A stretch of 64,000 nucleotides of DNA from Vulcanimicrobiota bacterium (GCA_027306785.1 DAHUZB010000024.1:1-64000), one strand, 5' to 3'; positions 33,017-41,710 are shown, numbered from the stretch's first letter. The notes: generated by a model not told the origin, from the letters alone. Numbers and translations are program-made.

Positions 33017-34026
33017 CGCAGACGGTCGACCTCACGCGCGCGCTCCTGGCCGACGCCTTCGATCGGCCGATCACCTATCTGCGCGTCTCGGTGACCGATA
33101 AATGCAACCTGCGCTGCGTCTACTGCATGCCCGAATCCGGACTGCCGTGGCTGCAGCGCGACGAGTTGCTCCGCTACGAAGAGATCGTCGAGATCGTGCG
33201 GGCCGCCGCGCGCGTCGGCGTGCGGACGATTCGCGTGACGGGGGGCGAGCCGCTCGTGCGGCGCGATCTGCATCGCCTGATCGCCGGTATCGCCGCCGTA
33301 CCGGGCATCGAGGATATCGCCCTCTCCACCAACGCCGTGCTGCTGGAGGAGCAGTTGCCCGACCTGCTGCGCGCGGGGCTGCGACGCGTGAACGTCTCGC
33401 TCGATACGTTGCGCGAGGATCGCTTTTTCGCAATCGCGCGCCGGCCGGGGCTCGATCGCGTGCTGCGCGGCATCGACGCGGCGATCGCCGCCGGGCTCGC
33501 GCCGGTGAAGCTCAATTGCGTCGTGATGCGCGGGGCGAACGACGACGAGATCGGCGCGTTCGCCGAGCTGACGCGCACGCGGCCGATCTTCGTGCGCTTC
33601 ATCGAGGTGATGCCGGTTCACGAGAATCTCGGCCTCCAGCGCGATACCTACGTCTCGTCCGACGAGATCCTCGAGCGCGTCGCGGCCCACGGCGAGCTGC
33701 GCCCGGTTCCCGGACCGCCCGGCAACGGCCCGGCGCGCTATTTCAGCTACGACGGCGCACCGGGGGCGGTCGGGGTGATCAGCCCCCTCTCGCACGACTA
33801 CTGCGAGCGCTGTAACCGGGTCCGGCTCACCGCCGACGGCCGCCTGCGACTCTGCCTCTTCGGCGACCAGCACCTCGACCTGCGCACGCCGCTGCGGAGC
33901 GGCGCCGATGCGGCGGCACTGGCCGAGCTGTTCCGTGCCGCGATGACGATCAAACCGGAACGCCACCACCTACGCCTGGGCGAAGCGTCGTCGCGCATGC
34001 GCGCCTTCTCCGAGATCGGCGGGTAG
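33013..34026 (+). CDS. moaA: GTP 3',8-cyclase
   Basis: MoaA (337 aa) is the radical SAM enzyme of the first step of molybdenum cofactor synthesis, GTP to 3',8-cH2GTP. The radical SAM CNLRCVYC has Cys31, Cys35 and Cys38. TGGEPLVRRDL follows, and a second cluster is bound by YCERCNRVRLTADGRLRLCLF near the C-terminus. The C-terminus ends with Gly-Gly (SEIGG), important for activity in this family. moaC is not in the window, so that step is encoded elsewhere. Confidence 0.95.
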   Translation: MTQTVDLTRALLADAFDRPITYLRVSVTDKCNLRCVYCMPESGLPWLQRDELLRYEEIVEIVRAAARVGVRTIRVTGGEPLVRRDLHRLIAGIAAVPGIEDIALSTNAVLLEEQLPDLLRAGLRRVNVSLDTLREDRFFAIARRPGLDRVLRGIDAAIAAGLAPVKLNCVVMRGANDDEIGAFAELTRTRPIFVRFIEVMPVHENLGLQRDTYVSSDEILERVAAHGELRPVPGPPGNGPARYFSYDGAPGAVGVISPLSHDYCERCNRVRLTADGRLRLCLFGDQHLDLRTPLRSGADAAALAELFRAAMTIKPERHHLRLGEASSRMRAFSEIGG

Positions 34027-34085
34027 TCGGTCACAGCCGCCGAAGCTCGAACGTTACCAGACGGCAAGAAGAGGAGGGACCACGG

Positions 34086-34604
34086 ATGGAGGAGGTCTAC
34101 CTCACGGCCGGTTCGTCCGAGTCGGGAGCGCAAGTCCGGGTCGAGTCGCTCGCCCGCGAGTATCAGACGAAACTCGCGCGCTATCTGCGCCGCATGGTCG
34201 GCGATAGCGAGACGGCGCTCGATCTCACGCAGGACGTCTTTCTCGCCGCGTTTCGCACGCTGCAGAACGATCCGGCGCGCCCGCTGACGGCGGGCTGGCT
34301 GTACAAGACCGCGACCAACAGCGCGATCTCGTTCTTGCGCCGCAAGAAGATCGTGCGCATGCTGCCGCTCGATCGCGATCACGACGTGCGGTCGTGGCGC
34401 ATCGACGAGCAAAGTACGATCTCGCTCGATCTGCAGGCGGCGCTCGATCGACTGCCCGCGGATCAGTCGTCGGCGGTATTGCTGACGAGCTATGCGGGGT
34501 ACTCTTCGCAAGAGGCCGCGGCGATGCTCGGCACCTCGGCCGACGCGGTGCGTCAGCGAGTCTGCCGCGCGATGAAGACACTGCGAACGGTGATGACGGA
34601 GTAA
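34086..34604 (+). CDS. ECF-type RNA polymerase sigma factor
   Basis: A sigma-70 family protein of 172 aa with region 2 (YLRRMVGDSETALDLTQDVFLAAFRTLQ) and region 4 (LPADQSSAVLLTSYAGYSSQEAAAMLGTSADAVRQRVCRAMKTL), lacking regions 1 and 3, as in ECF sigma factors. The ATG at 34086 has GGAGGGA upstream. An anti-sigma gene begins two bases after its stop, the usual pairing. The signal it answers is unknown. Confidence 0.9.
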   Translation: MEEVYLTAGSSESGAQVRVESLAREYQTKLARYLRRMVGDSETALDLTQDVFLAAFRTLQNDPARPLTAGWLYKTATNSAISFLRRKKIVRMLPLDRDHDVRSWRIDEQSTISLDLQAALDRLPADQSSAVLLTSYAGYSSQEAAAMLGTSADAVRQRVCRAMKTLRTVMTE

Positions 34605-34606
34605 AC

Positions 34607-35620
34607 GTGAAACCTGCCTGCGCGCGCGCAGAGATCGTAGCCGGGGCGATCGCCCTCGGCGAAGCGACCGAGACGGAACGCGACGAGTATCGCCGCCACA
34701 TTGCGGCCTGCGCGTCGTGTCTCGCCGCGCTCGGCGGCGAGCGCGAAATCGAACGCATCATGCGCGCCGTGGCCGATGCGCGCGATGCCGAGACGTGGGA
34801 GCCCGTGGTGCCGTCGCCGAGCGCGCGCCGTTCGCGCACGCTGCGCCGAGCGTGGCGTTTCGGCGTCTCCTCCGCGGCGCTCGCGATCGTCGTGTCGTTT
34901 GCGATCCACCTCGCGATCGTCGCGTTCCTACGCCCCGTCTCCGCCCCGCCCGCGAGCGCGCTCGCGCAACTGCCGCAAAGCACGATGCGCGTGACGCTCG
35001 AACGGCCTCCCGCGCCGGTTCACGCGAAGGCGGTGCGGCACGCGAGCGAGCCGAGCATCGTCGTCGTGCACAACGTGATCACGCTCAAATCTCCACCGCG
35101 CGCAACCGTCGATCGCGATGCGCAAACACCGGTTCGCGCAACCGAGACGCGCGTCTCGACGGCGACGACGGTCGTCGCGGCCGCGACGGCGGCGCCGTCC
35201 GACGTGCCGATCTGGCGTCGCGACGCCGCGCTGCCGATCGCGCGCGCACCGCAGCCGCCGGTGCTGCAAGGACGCGCCGAGTCGATCGCCGTCGCGCCGA
35301 GTTACGTGATCCGGGATGCCACGCCGCTCGGCGGCGACACCGCGATCGATCCTCGCCCGCCGCTCATCGCGTACTCGCAAGGCGCCGAGGGAACGACGGC
35401 CTTCGAAGTGAGCGTCGATGAACGGGGCAATCCGCAGCGCTGCACGATCACCAAGTCGTCCGGCTATCTCTCGCTCGACGACGCGGTCTGTGCCGCCGCG
35501 ATGCATGCGCGATACGCGCCGCGTACGGTGAACGGACGAGCGACGCCGGGTGTCTATCGCGACGCGTTTACCTTCCGCGCGCAGACGCGCGATGAGTCGC
35601 CGCAGGTGCCGGAGTTTTAG
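34607..35620 (+). CDS. Anti-sigma factor fused to a TonB C-terminal domain
   Basis: A protein of 337 aa in three parts. Residues about 1-45 form a zinc-binding anti-sigma domain with His31, Cys35 and Cys38 (HIAACASC). One transmembrane helix spans about 86-108. A Pro/Ala-rich periplasmic linker follows and the C-terminus (GTTAFEVSVDERGNPQRCTITKSSGYLSLDDAVCAAAMHARYAP) is a TonB-type domain. It would hold the neighbouring sigma factor and transduce an envelope signal. The start is GTG. Confidence 0.85.
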   Translation: MKPACARAEIVAGAIALGEATETERDEYRRHIAACASCLAALGGEREIERIMRAVADARDAETWEPVVPSPSARRSRTLRRAWRFGVSSAALAIVVSFAIHLAIVAFLRPVSAPPASALAQLPQSTMRVTLERPPAPVHAKAVRHASEPSIVVVHNVITLKSPPRATVDRDAQTPVRATETRVSTATTVVAAATAAPSDVPIWRRDAALPIARAPQPPVLQGRAESIAVAPSYVIRDATPLGGDTAIDPRPPLIAYSQGAEGTTAFEVSVDERGNPQRCTITKSSGYLSLDDAVCAAAMHARYAPRTVNGRATPGVYRDAFTFRAQTRDESPQVPEF

Positions 35621-36108
35621 TCGACCGACTTGCGGAAGAACGCGAGCATCTTATCGCGTTCGGGCATGATCCGGAACTCTTCGAAGCCCCAGCTCTTCAC
35701 CTGCGCGATGCCGCGATTGTTGTGCATCGAGACGAGGAAGGTCAGCGTTCGCACGTTGCGCTTCATCGCGAGACGTTGTACCTCGCTCACGAGTTCGGAG
35801 CCGACCTCGGCGGGTGCGCCGGGGCGCACGCGTAGACTCTCGATCATCGCCACATCCATGCCGTTGGCGGCTTCGGGATCGTCGTAGCCGACCGGGAGTT
35901 TGAAGACGAGCTGTACCATCCCGAGCAGGCCGCTCTGCTCCTCGGCCACGAGGATCACGCGCCGTCCGGCTTTCTGTTCGGCCAGGCACTTGACCATTCG
36001 CTGATTCCAGGTCTCATTCGCGCTCGGCGCACCGGAGAGCACGCCCTCGCGCGAGAGGCGGTCGATGTCGCTCGCCTGGGCGTAGCGAATGAAAATCTTG
36101 TGGGCCAC
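35617..36108 (-). CDS. GNAT-family N-acetyltransferase
   Basis: A protein of 163 aa with a GNAT-like fold: IFIRYAQASDIDRL at the N-terminus, RVILVAEEQSGLLGMVQLVFKLP for the central sheet, VAMIESLRVRPGAPAEVGSELV (acetyl-CoA loop) and MHNNRGIAQVKSWGFEEF near the C-terminus. The substrate is unknown. GTG start with GGAAG upstream. It converges with the anti-sigma gene, with stops sharing TTAG. Confidence 0.75.
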   Translation of the reverse strand: MAHKIFIRYAQASDIDRLSREGVLSGAPSANETWNQRMVKCLAEQKAGRRVILVAEEQSGLLGMVQLVFKLPVGYDDPEAANGMDVAMIESLRVRPGAPAEVGSELVSEVQRLAMKRNVRTLTFLVSMHNNRGIAQVKSWGFEEFRIMPERDKMLAFFRKSVD

Positions 36109-36167
36109 GACCGCTTTCTTCCGTACGTGGGGAGAAGAGCACCTTCAGCAAGAATCGTGGGACCTCG

Positions 36168-36524
36168 ATGGATCGCCGCGTAGCCGCGTTCGGAATACTG
36201 GTTTTGCTTGCCGCCGTGACCGGGTGTGCTCATCATCGGCACGTCGTCGGCGTCGCCGCCTACGACGACGCGGTACCGATGCCGTCGAGCGCGAGCGCGG
36301 GGCGCGGCGCGACGCTCTTCGCGCAGCAGTGCGCCGCCTGTCACGGCGCGCGCGGCAGCGGCGGACCGGTGGGGCCGTCGCTCGCGGGCGAACGGACGCG
36401 CAAGGATCTCGCCGCCGTCACGGCCATCATCAAGAATCCCTATCCGCCGATGCCGAAGCTCTTTCCGGGGCAGCTCTCCGCGCAAGACGTCTCGGACATC
36501 GCCGCATACGTCGAGGAGCTGTAG
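36168..36524 (+). CDS. Small lipoprotein c-type cytochrome
   Basis: A protein of 118 aa. A lipobox AVTGC puts a lipidated Cys at residue 20, so the protein is membrane-anchored and periplasmic. The heme-binding CAACH gives Cys55, Cys58 and His59, and Met95 in PPMPKL is a plausible second iron ligand. A class I-type mono-heme electron carrier. It starts next to a photolyase gene 10 bp downstream; a functional link is not evident. Confidence 0.85.
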   Translation: MDRRVAAFGILVLLAAVTGCAHHRHVVGVAAYDDAVPMPSSASAGRGATLFAQQCAACHGARGSGGPVGPSLAGERTRKDLAAVTAIIKNPYPPMPKLFPGQLSAQDVSDIAAYVEEL

Positions 36525-36533
36525 CGCGCGGAT

Positions 36534-37958
36534 ATGAGCGCGCGGCCGTTCATCTACCGCTTCACGCGCGACCTGCGCCTGGACGACCATGCCGGGCTCG
36601 CGCAGGCGGCCTCGCACGGCGACGTGCTGCCGGTCTTCGTGATCGATCGCGGCGTCGAGCGTCGCATGGCGAGCTCGCCGCGGCGTGCCGCCTACCTATG
36701 CGCGGCGGTGGCGGAGCTCGATCGCGCGCTGCGCGAACGCGGGGCGCGCCTGATCGTGCGCCGCGGTTCGGCGCCTTCGGTGCTCAAACACGTGGCACGC
36801 GGAAGCGGCGCCGCCGGCGTCGCGTGGAGCGCGAGCTACGACGCGGCGGGCGCGCAGGCCGACGCGCGGCTGCAATCGGAGCTCGAAGAGGCCGGACTGC
36901 GCGCGATCGCCGTTCACGACGCCGCCGCGATCGCGCCCGAAGAAATCGCGGCGGCGCGCGCGAGCGGCGGCGACGGCTACCGCGCCTTCGCGCCGTATTT
37001 CGAGGTGTGGCGCTCGCTCGCCGTCGCCACCTACGACGTGCCCCTACTGGTGCGCTTCGCCGCGAGCGAGTTGCAGAGCGAACCGCTGCCGCAGCCGAGC
37101 GAGTTCGGCGCGCAGCCGCATGCCATCGAGGCGGGCGCGGAGGCGGCGCGCGCGGCGCTCGCGCGCTTTCTGCAGGGTCCCGCCGTGCAGTACGCGGCGG
37201 GGATGAACGTGCCGAGCGAGGACGGCACCTCGCGCCTCTCCGCGCACCTTTCGTTCGGCGCGATCTCGGCGCGCGGCGTCGTGCGCACGGTGCGCGCGCG
37301 CATCGACGATCCGTTTCTCCTGAGCGAGGAGCGCGCGAGCCTGCGGCTCTTTCTGCGCTCGCTTGCGATGCGCGATTTCTTTCTGCAGCTCGGGTACGCG
37401 CATCCGCGTTCGATCGATGAACCGTTACAGGAGAAGATGCGCGCGTTTCCGTTTGCGCGCACGCATCCGCGGCTGGACGCCTGGCGCGCGGGCGCCACGG
37501 GCTTTCCGCTCGTGGATGCGGGGATACGGCAGTTGCACGAGACGGGATGGATGCATCCGCACGTGCGTGCGGTCGCGGCGTCGTTTCTCTGCTTCGATCT
37601 CGGCGTGGATTGGCGCATCGGGCGCGACGAATGGGATCGCTATCTGATCGAAGACGACCCCGTGCTCGCGAGCGGCAACTGGCAGTGGATCGCGGGCGTC
37701 GGCGCGGATCTCGTGCAGTATCCGCGCATTTACAACCCCGAGAAGCAGCGGCGCCGCTTCGATCCGAGCGGCGAGTACGTGAAGCGGTACGTGCGAGAAC
37801 TCTCCCACGTACCGATCGCGTCACTCGGAGTCTCGCGCGCCGACGATGCGCAACTCGCGCTCGCCCTGTTTGCAAGCGATGCCTATCCGCAGCCGATCGT
37901 CGATCACGACGAGCAGGCGCGCGCGTTTCTCGCGCGCTACCGCGCCTTCGCGGATTAG
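36534..37958 (+). CDS. phrB: DNA photolyase (class I-like)
   Basis: A photolyase/cryptochrome of 474 aa. The N-terminus (FIYRFTRDLRLDDHAGLAQA) binds the antenna cofactor domain, and the C-terminal FAD domain has GFPLVDAGIRQLHETGWMHPHVRAVAASFL, GNWQWIAGVGADLVQYPRIYNP and YVKRYVREL. These are hallmarks of blue-light CPD photolyases. It repairs cyclobutane pyrimidine dimers. Gene name assigned by similarity of blocks. Confidence 0.9.
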   Translation: MSARPFIYRFTRDLRLDDHAGLAQAASHGDVLPVFVIDRGVERRMASSPRRAAYLCAAVAELDRALRERGARLIVRRGSAPSVLKHVARGSGAAGVAWSASYDAAGAQADARLQSELEEAGLRAIAVHDAAAIAPEEIAAARASGGDGYRAFAPYFEVWRSLAVATYDVPLLVRFAASELQSEPLPQPSEFGAQPHAIEAGAEAARAALARFLQGPAVQYAAGMNVPSEDGTSRLSAHLSFGAISARGVVRTVRARIDDPFLLSEERASLRLFLRSLAMRDFFLQLGYAHPRSIDEPLQEKMRAFPFARTHPRLDAWRAGATGFPLVDAGIRQLHETGWMHPHVRAVAASFLCFDLGVDWRIGRDEWDRYLIEDDPVLASGNWQWIAGVGADLVQYPRIYNPEKQRRRFDPSGEYVKRYVRELSHVPIASLGVSRADDAQLALALFASDAYPQPIVDHDEQARAFLARYRAFAD

Positions 37959-38536
37959 GCGGCGGGCAGGCGCTCGTCGATCCAGTCGCCGATGATCGGC
38001 ACCCGCACCTCGTCGCCGTGCCACACCTTGATGCCGAAGAAGACGCTCGCGACGATGAAGATCGGGATCAAGAAGGGCATGATGACGCCCGCCGACCAGC
38101 CCATCACCGGCACGCTGCTCGCGAGCTCCAGCAGGCCCCAGAAGGCGGCGAAGCCGACGTTGAAGCCGAGGGCCTGCAACGCTTGCTTTTTCAAATAGCG
38201 CGACTGCTTGCGGTCGAAGAGGCCGAGCAGTGCGAGCGGCCAGAGCGGGTAGCCGAGCGCGACCAGCGCGCGCGATTCGATCGGGTCGCTCGGCTCCGCG
38301 ACCGTTACCGTGGCGCGGGGCTGCGCTTGGGGCGGCTGCGGCGGCGGCGGTGCCTGCGGGCGCGGCGGAACCCGGCCCCCGAGCTGCGTGCGGGTGCCGG
38401 TCGCGGCGTCGATCTTCTCCGCGAGGCGGCAGCTCGGGCAGGTGCCGCGCTCGTCGCGGCACGTGGCGCAGATGGCCTTCGCGCAGTCCATGCAGGGCGC
38501 GATCGACGGGACGTTCGGATGGAAGTAGCAATCCAT
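37955..38536 (-). CDS. B-box-type zinc finger membrane protein (DUF4870-like)
   Basis: A protein of 193 aa. The N-terminus CYFHPNVPSIAPCMDCAKAICATCRDERGTCPSC is a B-box-like zinc finger. After a Pro/Gln-rich linker there are hydrophobic segments (WPLALLGLFDRKQ, ALGFNVGFAAFWGLLELA, MPFLIPIFIVASVFFGIKVW) typical of DUF4870-like proteins. It sits in the cytoplasmic membrane with the finger inside. The role is unknown. It converges with the photolyase gene and diverges from the ABC exporter. Confidence 0.7.
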   Translation of the reverse strand: MDCYFHPNVPSIAPCMDCAKAICATCRDERGTCPSCRLAEKIDAATGTRTQLGGRVPPRPQAPPPPQPPQAQPRATVTVAEPSDPIESRALVALGYPLWPLALLGLFDRKQSRYLKKQALQALGFNVGFAAFWGLLELASSVPVMGWSAGVIMPFLIPIFIVASVFFGIKVWHGDEVRVPIIGDWIDERLPAA

Positions 38537-38630
38537 GGTGGCTCGTGTTAACTCCGTTGGCGTACATCATCACGTACCGCGCACGACCGGGCAGGTTTCA
38601 CCGGGGCGCGGGTAGCACGAGGCTCCTCCG

Positions 38631-40391
38631 ATGACAGAGCGACAGATCGTCGCGCGGCTCGCGCGCGAGGCGCGACCCTATTATCCCCGTCTGGGCATGG
38701 CCGTACTGCTCGGCGCCGTGAACAGCGTGCTGCTCCTCGTCGGGCCGTGGGCGCTCGGCGTCATCTTCAACAAGGTGATCCAGCCCGCGACCGATCGGGC
38801 CGCGCACGTGCAACCGGACCTCAACGCGCTCTACCTGGCGCTCGCGGCCACCTACTTCTCAGTCGTCCTCTCGAACTTCGCCACCTACGGCACGAGCTAC
38901 ATCACGACGTGGTGCGGACAGCGCTTCCTTGCTTCGCTGCGCCAGTCGCTCTACGAGCGGCTGCTGCGTCTGCCGCTCCAGGTCTTCGATCGCTGGCGGC
39001 CGGGTGAGCTGATCGCGCGCTTCAACAGCGATCTGCAGGTGATGAGCGACGCGGTCTCGGTCTCGCTTCCGCAATCGATCGGCGCGGTGCTCACGTTCGT
39101 CGGCTCGTTCGTGACGATGATCGTGATCGATTGGCTGCTCACGCTCGTGCTCGTCGTGATCGCGCCGCTGATGTCGCTCGCGGTGTCGCGCTTCCAGAAG
39201 CTGATCTCGAGCAGCATGTCGCGCTCGCAATCGCGCATCGCGCATCTCTCGGCGACGCTGACCGAGGTACTGCAGGGACAGCGCGTGGTAAAGGCCTTCG
39301 GGCGCGAGGAGTTCGAGGCCGAGCGGTTCCGCAATCGGAACGAAGACTACTTCGGCGCCTTTATGAAGATGAATCAATTCGTCTTCATGCAGCCCGCGGT
39401 GATCTCGGCGATCCTGACGCTCGGCGTCGTCGCGATCATCTGGCTCTCGGCGCACGAAGTGCTCGTCGGCCGTCTCAACGGCGGTTCGATCATGACCTAC
39501 TGGCTGCTCGTCGTGAACCTGGTCAACCCGATGAATCGCATGGCGGCCTTCGTCGGCGATCTGAGCAAAGCGATCGTCTCCACCGGACGCGCCTACGAAC
39601 TGCTCGATCTCCCGGTCGAAGAAGACGACGGCGCGCAGGCGCGGCCGCTGCCGCGCATTCGGGGCGCGGTCGAGTTCGATGACGTGAGCTTCGCGTACGA
39701 CGAACGCTCGGGCCTCGCGCTGCGCGGCGTGAACGCGCGCATCGAGGCGGGCGAGATCGTCGCGCTGGTCGGTCCCTCGGGCGCGGGTAAGACGACGATC
39801 GTCAATTTGATCCCGCGCTTCTATCGTCCGCAGCAGGGGCGCGTGCTGGTCGACGGCATCGACCTCGCGCACGTGCGGCTCGCCGATCTGCGCGCGCAGG
39901 TGGCGATCGTGCCGCAGGACCCGCAGCTCTTCCGCGCCTCGATCGCGGAGAACATTCGCTACGGCCGGCTCGACGCGAGCGACGACGACGTACGCGCGGC
40001 GGCGGTCGAGGCGAACGCCGCGGAGTTTATCGCGCAGCTCGCCGAGGGCTACGCGACCGAGGTCGGCGAGCGCGGCGTGCGCCTCTCGGGCGGACAGCGG
40101 CAGCGCATCGCGATCGCTCGCGCGATCGTCCGCGATCCGCGGATCCTGATCCTCGACGAGGCGACGAGCGCGCTCGATTCACACTCGGAAGCGCTGATCG
40201 AGCAGGCTCTCGATCGGCTACTGCCCGGCCGGACGACCTTCATCATCGCGCACCGGCTCTCGACGATCCGCCGCGCGACCAAGATCCTCTATATCGAGAA
40301 CGGGTGCGTGCTCGAAGTGGGCACCCACGACGAGCTCCTGGCTCGCGGCGGTCACTACGCGCGGCTCCACGCGGCGCAGTTCGCGCTCTAA
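38631..40391 (+). CDS. ABC exporter, fused permease and ATPase (MsbA-like)
   Basis: A protein of 586 aa with a six-helix exporter domain followed by an ATPase domain. Walker A is GPSGAGKTT, the Q-loop VPQDPQLFRASIAENIRYG, the signature LSGGQRQRIAIARAI, Walker B ILILDEATSALD and the H-loop IAHRLST. This is the MsbA/LmrA type, which moves lipids or drugs. It would work as a homodimer. Its stop TAA is also part of the flgB promoter -35 sequence, so it is not likely to be in the flagellar operon. Confidence 0.9.
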   Translation: MTERQIVARLAREARPYYPRLGMAVLLGAVNSVLLLVGPWALGVIFNKVIQPATDRAAHVQPDLNALYLALAATYFSVVLSNFATYGTSYITTWCGQRFLASLRQSLYERLLRLPLQVFDRWRPGELIARFNSDLQVMSDAVSVSLPQSIGAVLTFVGSFVTMIVIDWLLTLVLVVIAPLMSLAVSRFQKLISSSMSRSQSRIAHLSATLTEVLQGQRVVKAFGREEFEAERFRNRNEDYFGAFMKMNQFVFMQPAVISAILTLGVVAIIWLSAHEVLVGRLNGGSIMTYWLLVVNLVNPMNRMAAFVGDLSKAIVSTGRAYELLDLPVEEDDGAQARPLPRIRGAVEFDDVSFAYDERSGLALRGVNARIEAGEIVALVGPSGAGKTTIVNLIPRFYRPQQGRVLVDGIDLAHVRLADLRAQVAIVPQDPQLFRASIAENIRYGRLDASDDDVRAAAVEANAAEFIAQLAEGYATEVGERGVRLSGGQRQRIAIARAIVRDPRILILDEATSALDSHSEALIEQALDRLLPGRTTFIIAHRLSTIRRATKILYIENGCVLEVGTHDELLARGGHYARLHAAQFAL

Positions 40392-40416
40392 CATGAACCG
40401 GCGCCCGCGCCGATAG
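40389..40416 (+). promoter_or_regulatory. Sigma-28-like promoter of flgB
   Basis: TAAC (40389-40392), 16 bp, then GCCGATAG (40409-40416), close to the consensus for flagellar sigma-28 (TAAA, 15 bp, GCCGATAA). The -35 uses the ABC exporter stop codon. The predicted start lies within about 3 nt of the flgB ATG. Confidence 0.6.
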
Positions 40417-40425
40417 GAAAAAACG

Positions 40426-40860
40426 ATGGCGAATATTAGCGGCATCTCTTTCGGGCAGACCACCGATCTGCTCGGCAACGCGATCAAAGGCGCGGACCTC
40501 GAGCAGGACCAGATCGCCAATAACATCGCGAACGTCAATACGCCGAACTATCGTCGCTCCACGACGGACTTCAAGGCGGCGCTCCAGGCCTCGCTCGGCA
40601 CCCCGCCGCCGACCGATGCGCTCGGGCTCGAAACCGACAACGCGCGTCAGTTCAAGATCAACGACGGCGCACCGCCCGCTCCGTTCGATCCGCAGCCGAT
40701 GGTCGATCAGACCGATCAAATGCGCGTCGACAAGAGCAACGTGGATATCGACCAAGAGTCCGCGCGGCTGGGCGAGAACGCCGATTACGAAGAGACGATG
40801 AGCCAGCTCTTGCAGCAGCAGTACAAGTTCTACCGCGAAGCGATCACGGAGCAGCCGTAA
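40426..40860 (+). CDS. flgB: Flagellar basal-body rod protein FlgB
   Basis: FlgB (144 aa), proximal rod protein. The N-terminal rod helix is ADLEQDQIANNIANVNTPNYRRSTTDF, the family hallmark (ANNIANVNTPxYR), and the C-terminus DYEETMSQLLQQQYKFYREAI is the matching helix. The ATG at 40426 is preceded by AGGAAAA. Its stop overlaps the flgC ATG by one base (TAATG). Confidence 0.95.
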   Translation: MANISGISFGQTTDLLGNAIKGADLEQDQIANNIANVNTPNYRRSTTDFKAALQASLGTPPPTDALGLETDNARQFKINDGAPPAPFDPQPMVDQTDQMRVDKSNVDIDQESARLGENADYEETMSQLLQQQYKFYREAITEQP

Positions 40861-41306
40861 TGGGTTTCTACACCGCAACCGAGATCAGTGCATCGGGCCT
40901 TTCGGCCGAGCGTCTGGCTATGGACGTCATCGCGAACAACATCGCGAACGCCAACACCACGCGCACGCCGCAGGGCGGCGCCTTCAAACGCCAGTTGGTG
41001 ATCTTCGCTCAGAAGCCGGGCGCGGCGCCGAGCGGCGATCCCTTCGATCCGAACAAGCCCGAGAAGGCGCAGGTCGACGGCGTGGAGGTGCTCGGCATCA
41101 CCCAGGACCAGAGCCCCGACCGGCTCGTTTTCGATCCGGGGAATCCCGACGCCGACGCGCGCGGGTACGTGCACTATCCGAACGTGCAGATCGTCAAAGA
41201 GATGGTCGACATGATGGCCGCCTCGCGCGCGTATCAGGCGAACGTCGCCGCGATGACCGCCTCGCGCAACATGGAGTACTCCGACCTGCAGGTGCTCAAG
41301 AGCTGA
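40860..41306 (+). CDS. flgC: Flagellar basal-body rod protein FlgC
   Basis: FlgC (148 aa). ISASGLSAERLAMDVIANNIANANTTRTPQGGAFKRQ at the N-terminus and KEMVDMMAASRAYQANVAAMTASRNM at the C-terminus are the paired rod helices. DGVEVLGITQDQSP is the typical central segment. It is directly joined to flgB and fliE by single-base start/stop overlaps. Confidence 0.95.
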   Translation: MGFYTATEISASGLSAERLAMDVIANNIANANTTRTPQGGAFKRQLVIFAQKPGAAPSGDPFDPNKPEKAQVDGVEVLGITQDQSPDRLVFDPGNPDADARGYVHYPNVQIVKEMVDMMAASRAYQANVAAMTASRNMEYSDLQVLKS

Positions 41307-41656
41307 TGGATATCAACCCGTACGGCGACGCGATCGCCAAGGTCACGCCCGGCACGTTCGTGCCCGACATCGCCCCCGGCGGTCCGAAATCCGCACCGCT
41401 CGGCGAGGACGGCCTCGGCGTCGCGGGCGCCTCGGGCGTCTCGTTCAAGGACACGGTCAAGCAGATGTTGACCGACGTGAACGACCAAATGGCGACGGCC
41501 CAGCAGAAGTCTCAAGACTTGGCCATCGGCAAGTCGCACGATGTCGAAGGCACGGTCAAAGCGGTTGAGGAGGCGGGGCTCGCGATGCAGTTCACCCTCG
41601 CGGTCCGCAACAAGATCTTGGATGCCTACCAAGAGATCCAGCGGATGCAGTTTTAA
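41306..41656 (+). CDS. fliE: Flagellar hook-basal body protein FliE
   Basis: FliE (116 aa), the adapter between MS ring and rod. The C-terminal helix VKAVEEAGLAMQFTLAVRNKILDAYQEIQRMQF is the family signature. The N-terminus (about 40 residues) is Gly/Pro-rich and probably disordered. The gene ends the flgBC-fliE unit; a strong hairpin follows 7 nt later. Confidence 0.92.
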   Translation: MDINPYGDAIAKVTPGTFVPDIAPGGPKSAPLGEDGLGVAGASGVSFKDTVKQMLTDVNDQMATAQQKSQDLAIGKSHDVEGTVKAVEEAGLAMQFTLAVRNKILDAYQEIQRMQF

Positions 41657-41662
41657 CCGACG

Positions 41663-41696
41663 ACGAGGGCCCCGGACTAAACTCCGGGGCCCTCGT
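41663..41696 (+). terminator. Strong hairpin after fliE
   Basis: ACGAGGGCCCCGGA (41663-41676) and TCCGGGGCCCTCGT (41683-41696) form a perfect 14-bp stem around the loop CTAAAC. No T-run follows, so it may act as a processing or attenuation structure rather than a complete terminator. Confidence 0.6.
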
Positions 41697-41704
41697 GCCG
41701 ATTG
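41678..41704 (+). promoter_or_regulatory. Sigma-28-like promoter before flgF
   Basis: TAAA (41678-41681), 15 bp, then GCCGATTG (41697-41704), with the canonical sigma-28 spacing. The TAAA is the loop of the fliE hairpin and the -10 starts right after its stem. It would produce a leader of about 145 nt for flgF. Confidence 0.6.
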
Positions 41705-41710
41705 AAGAAG

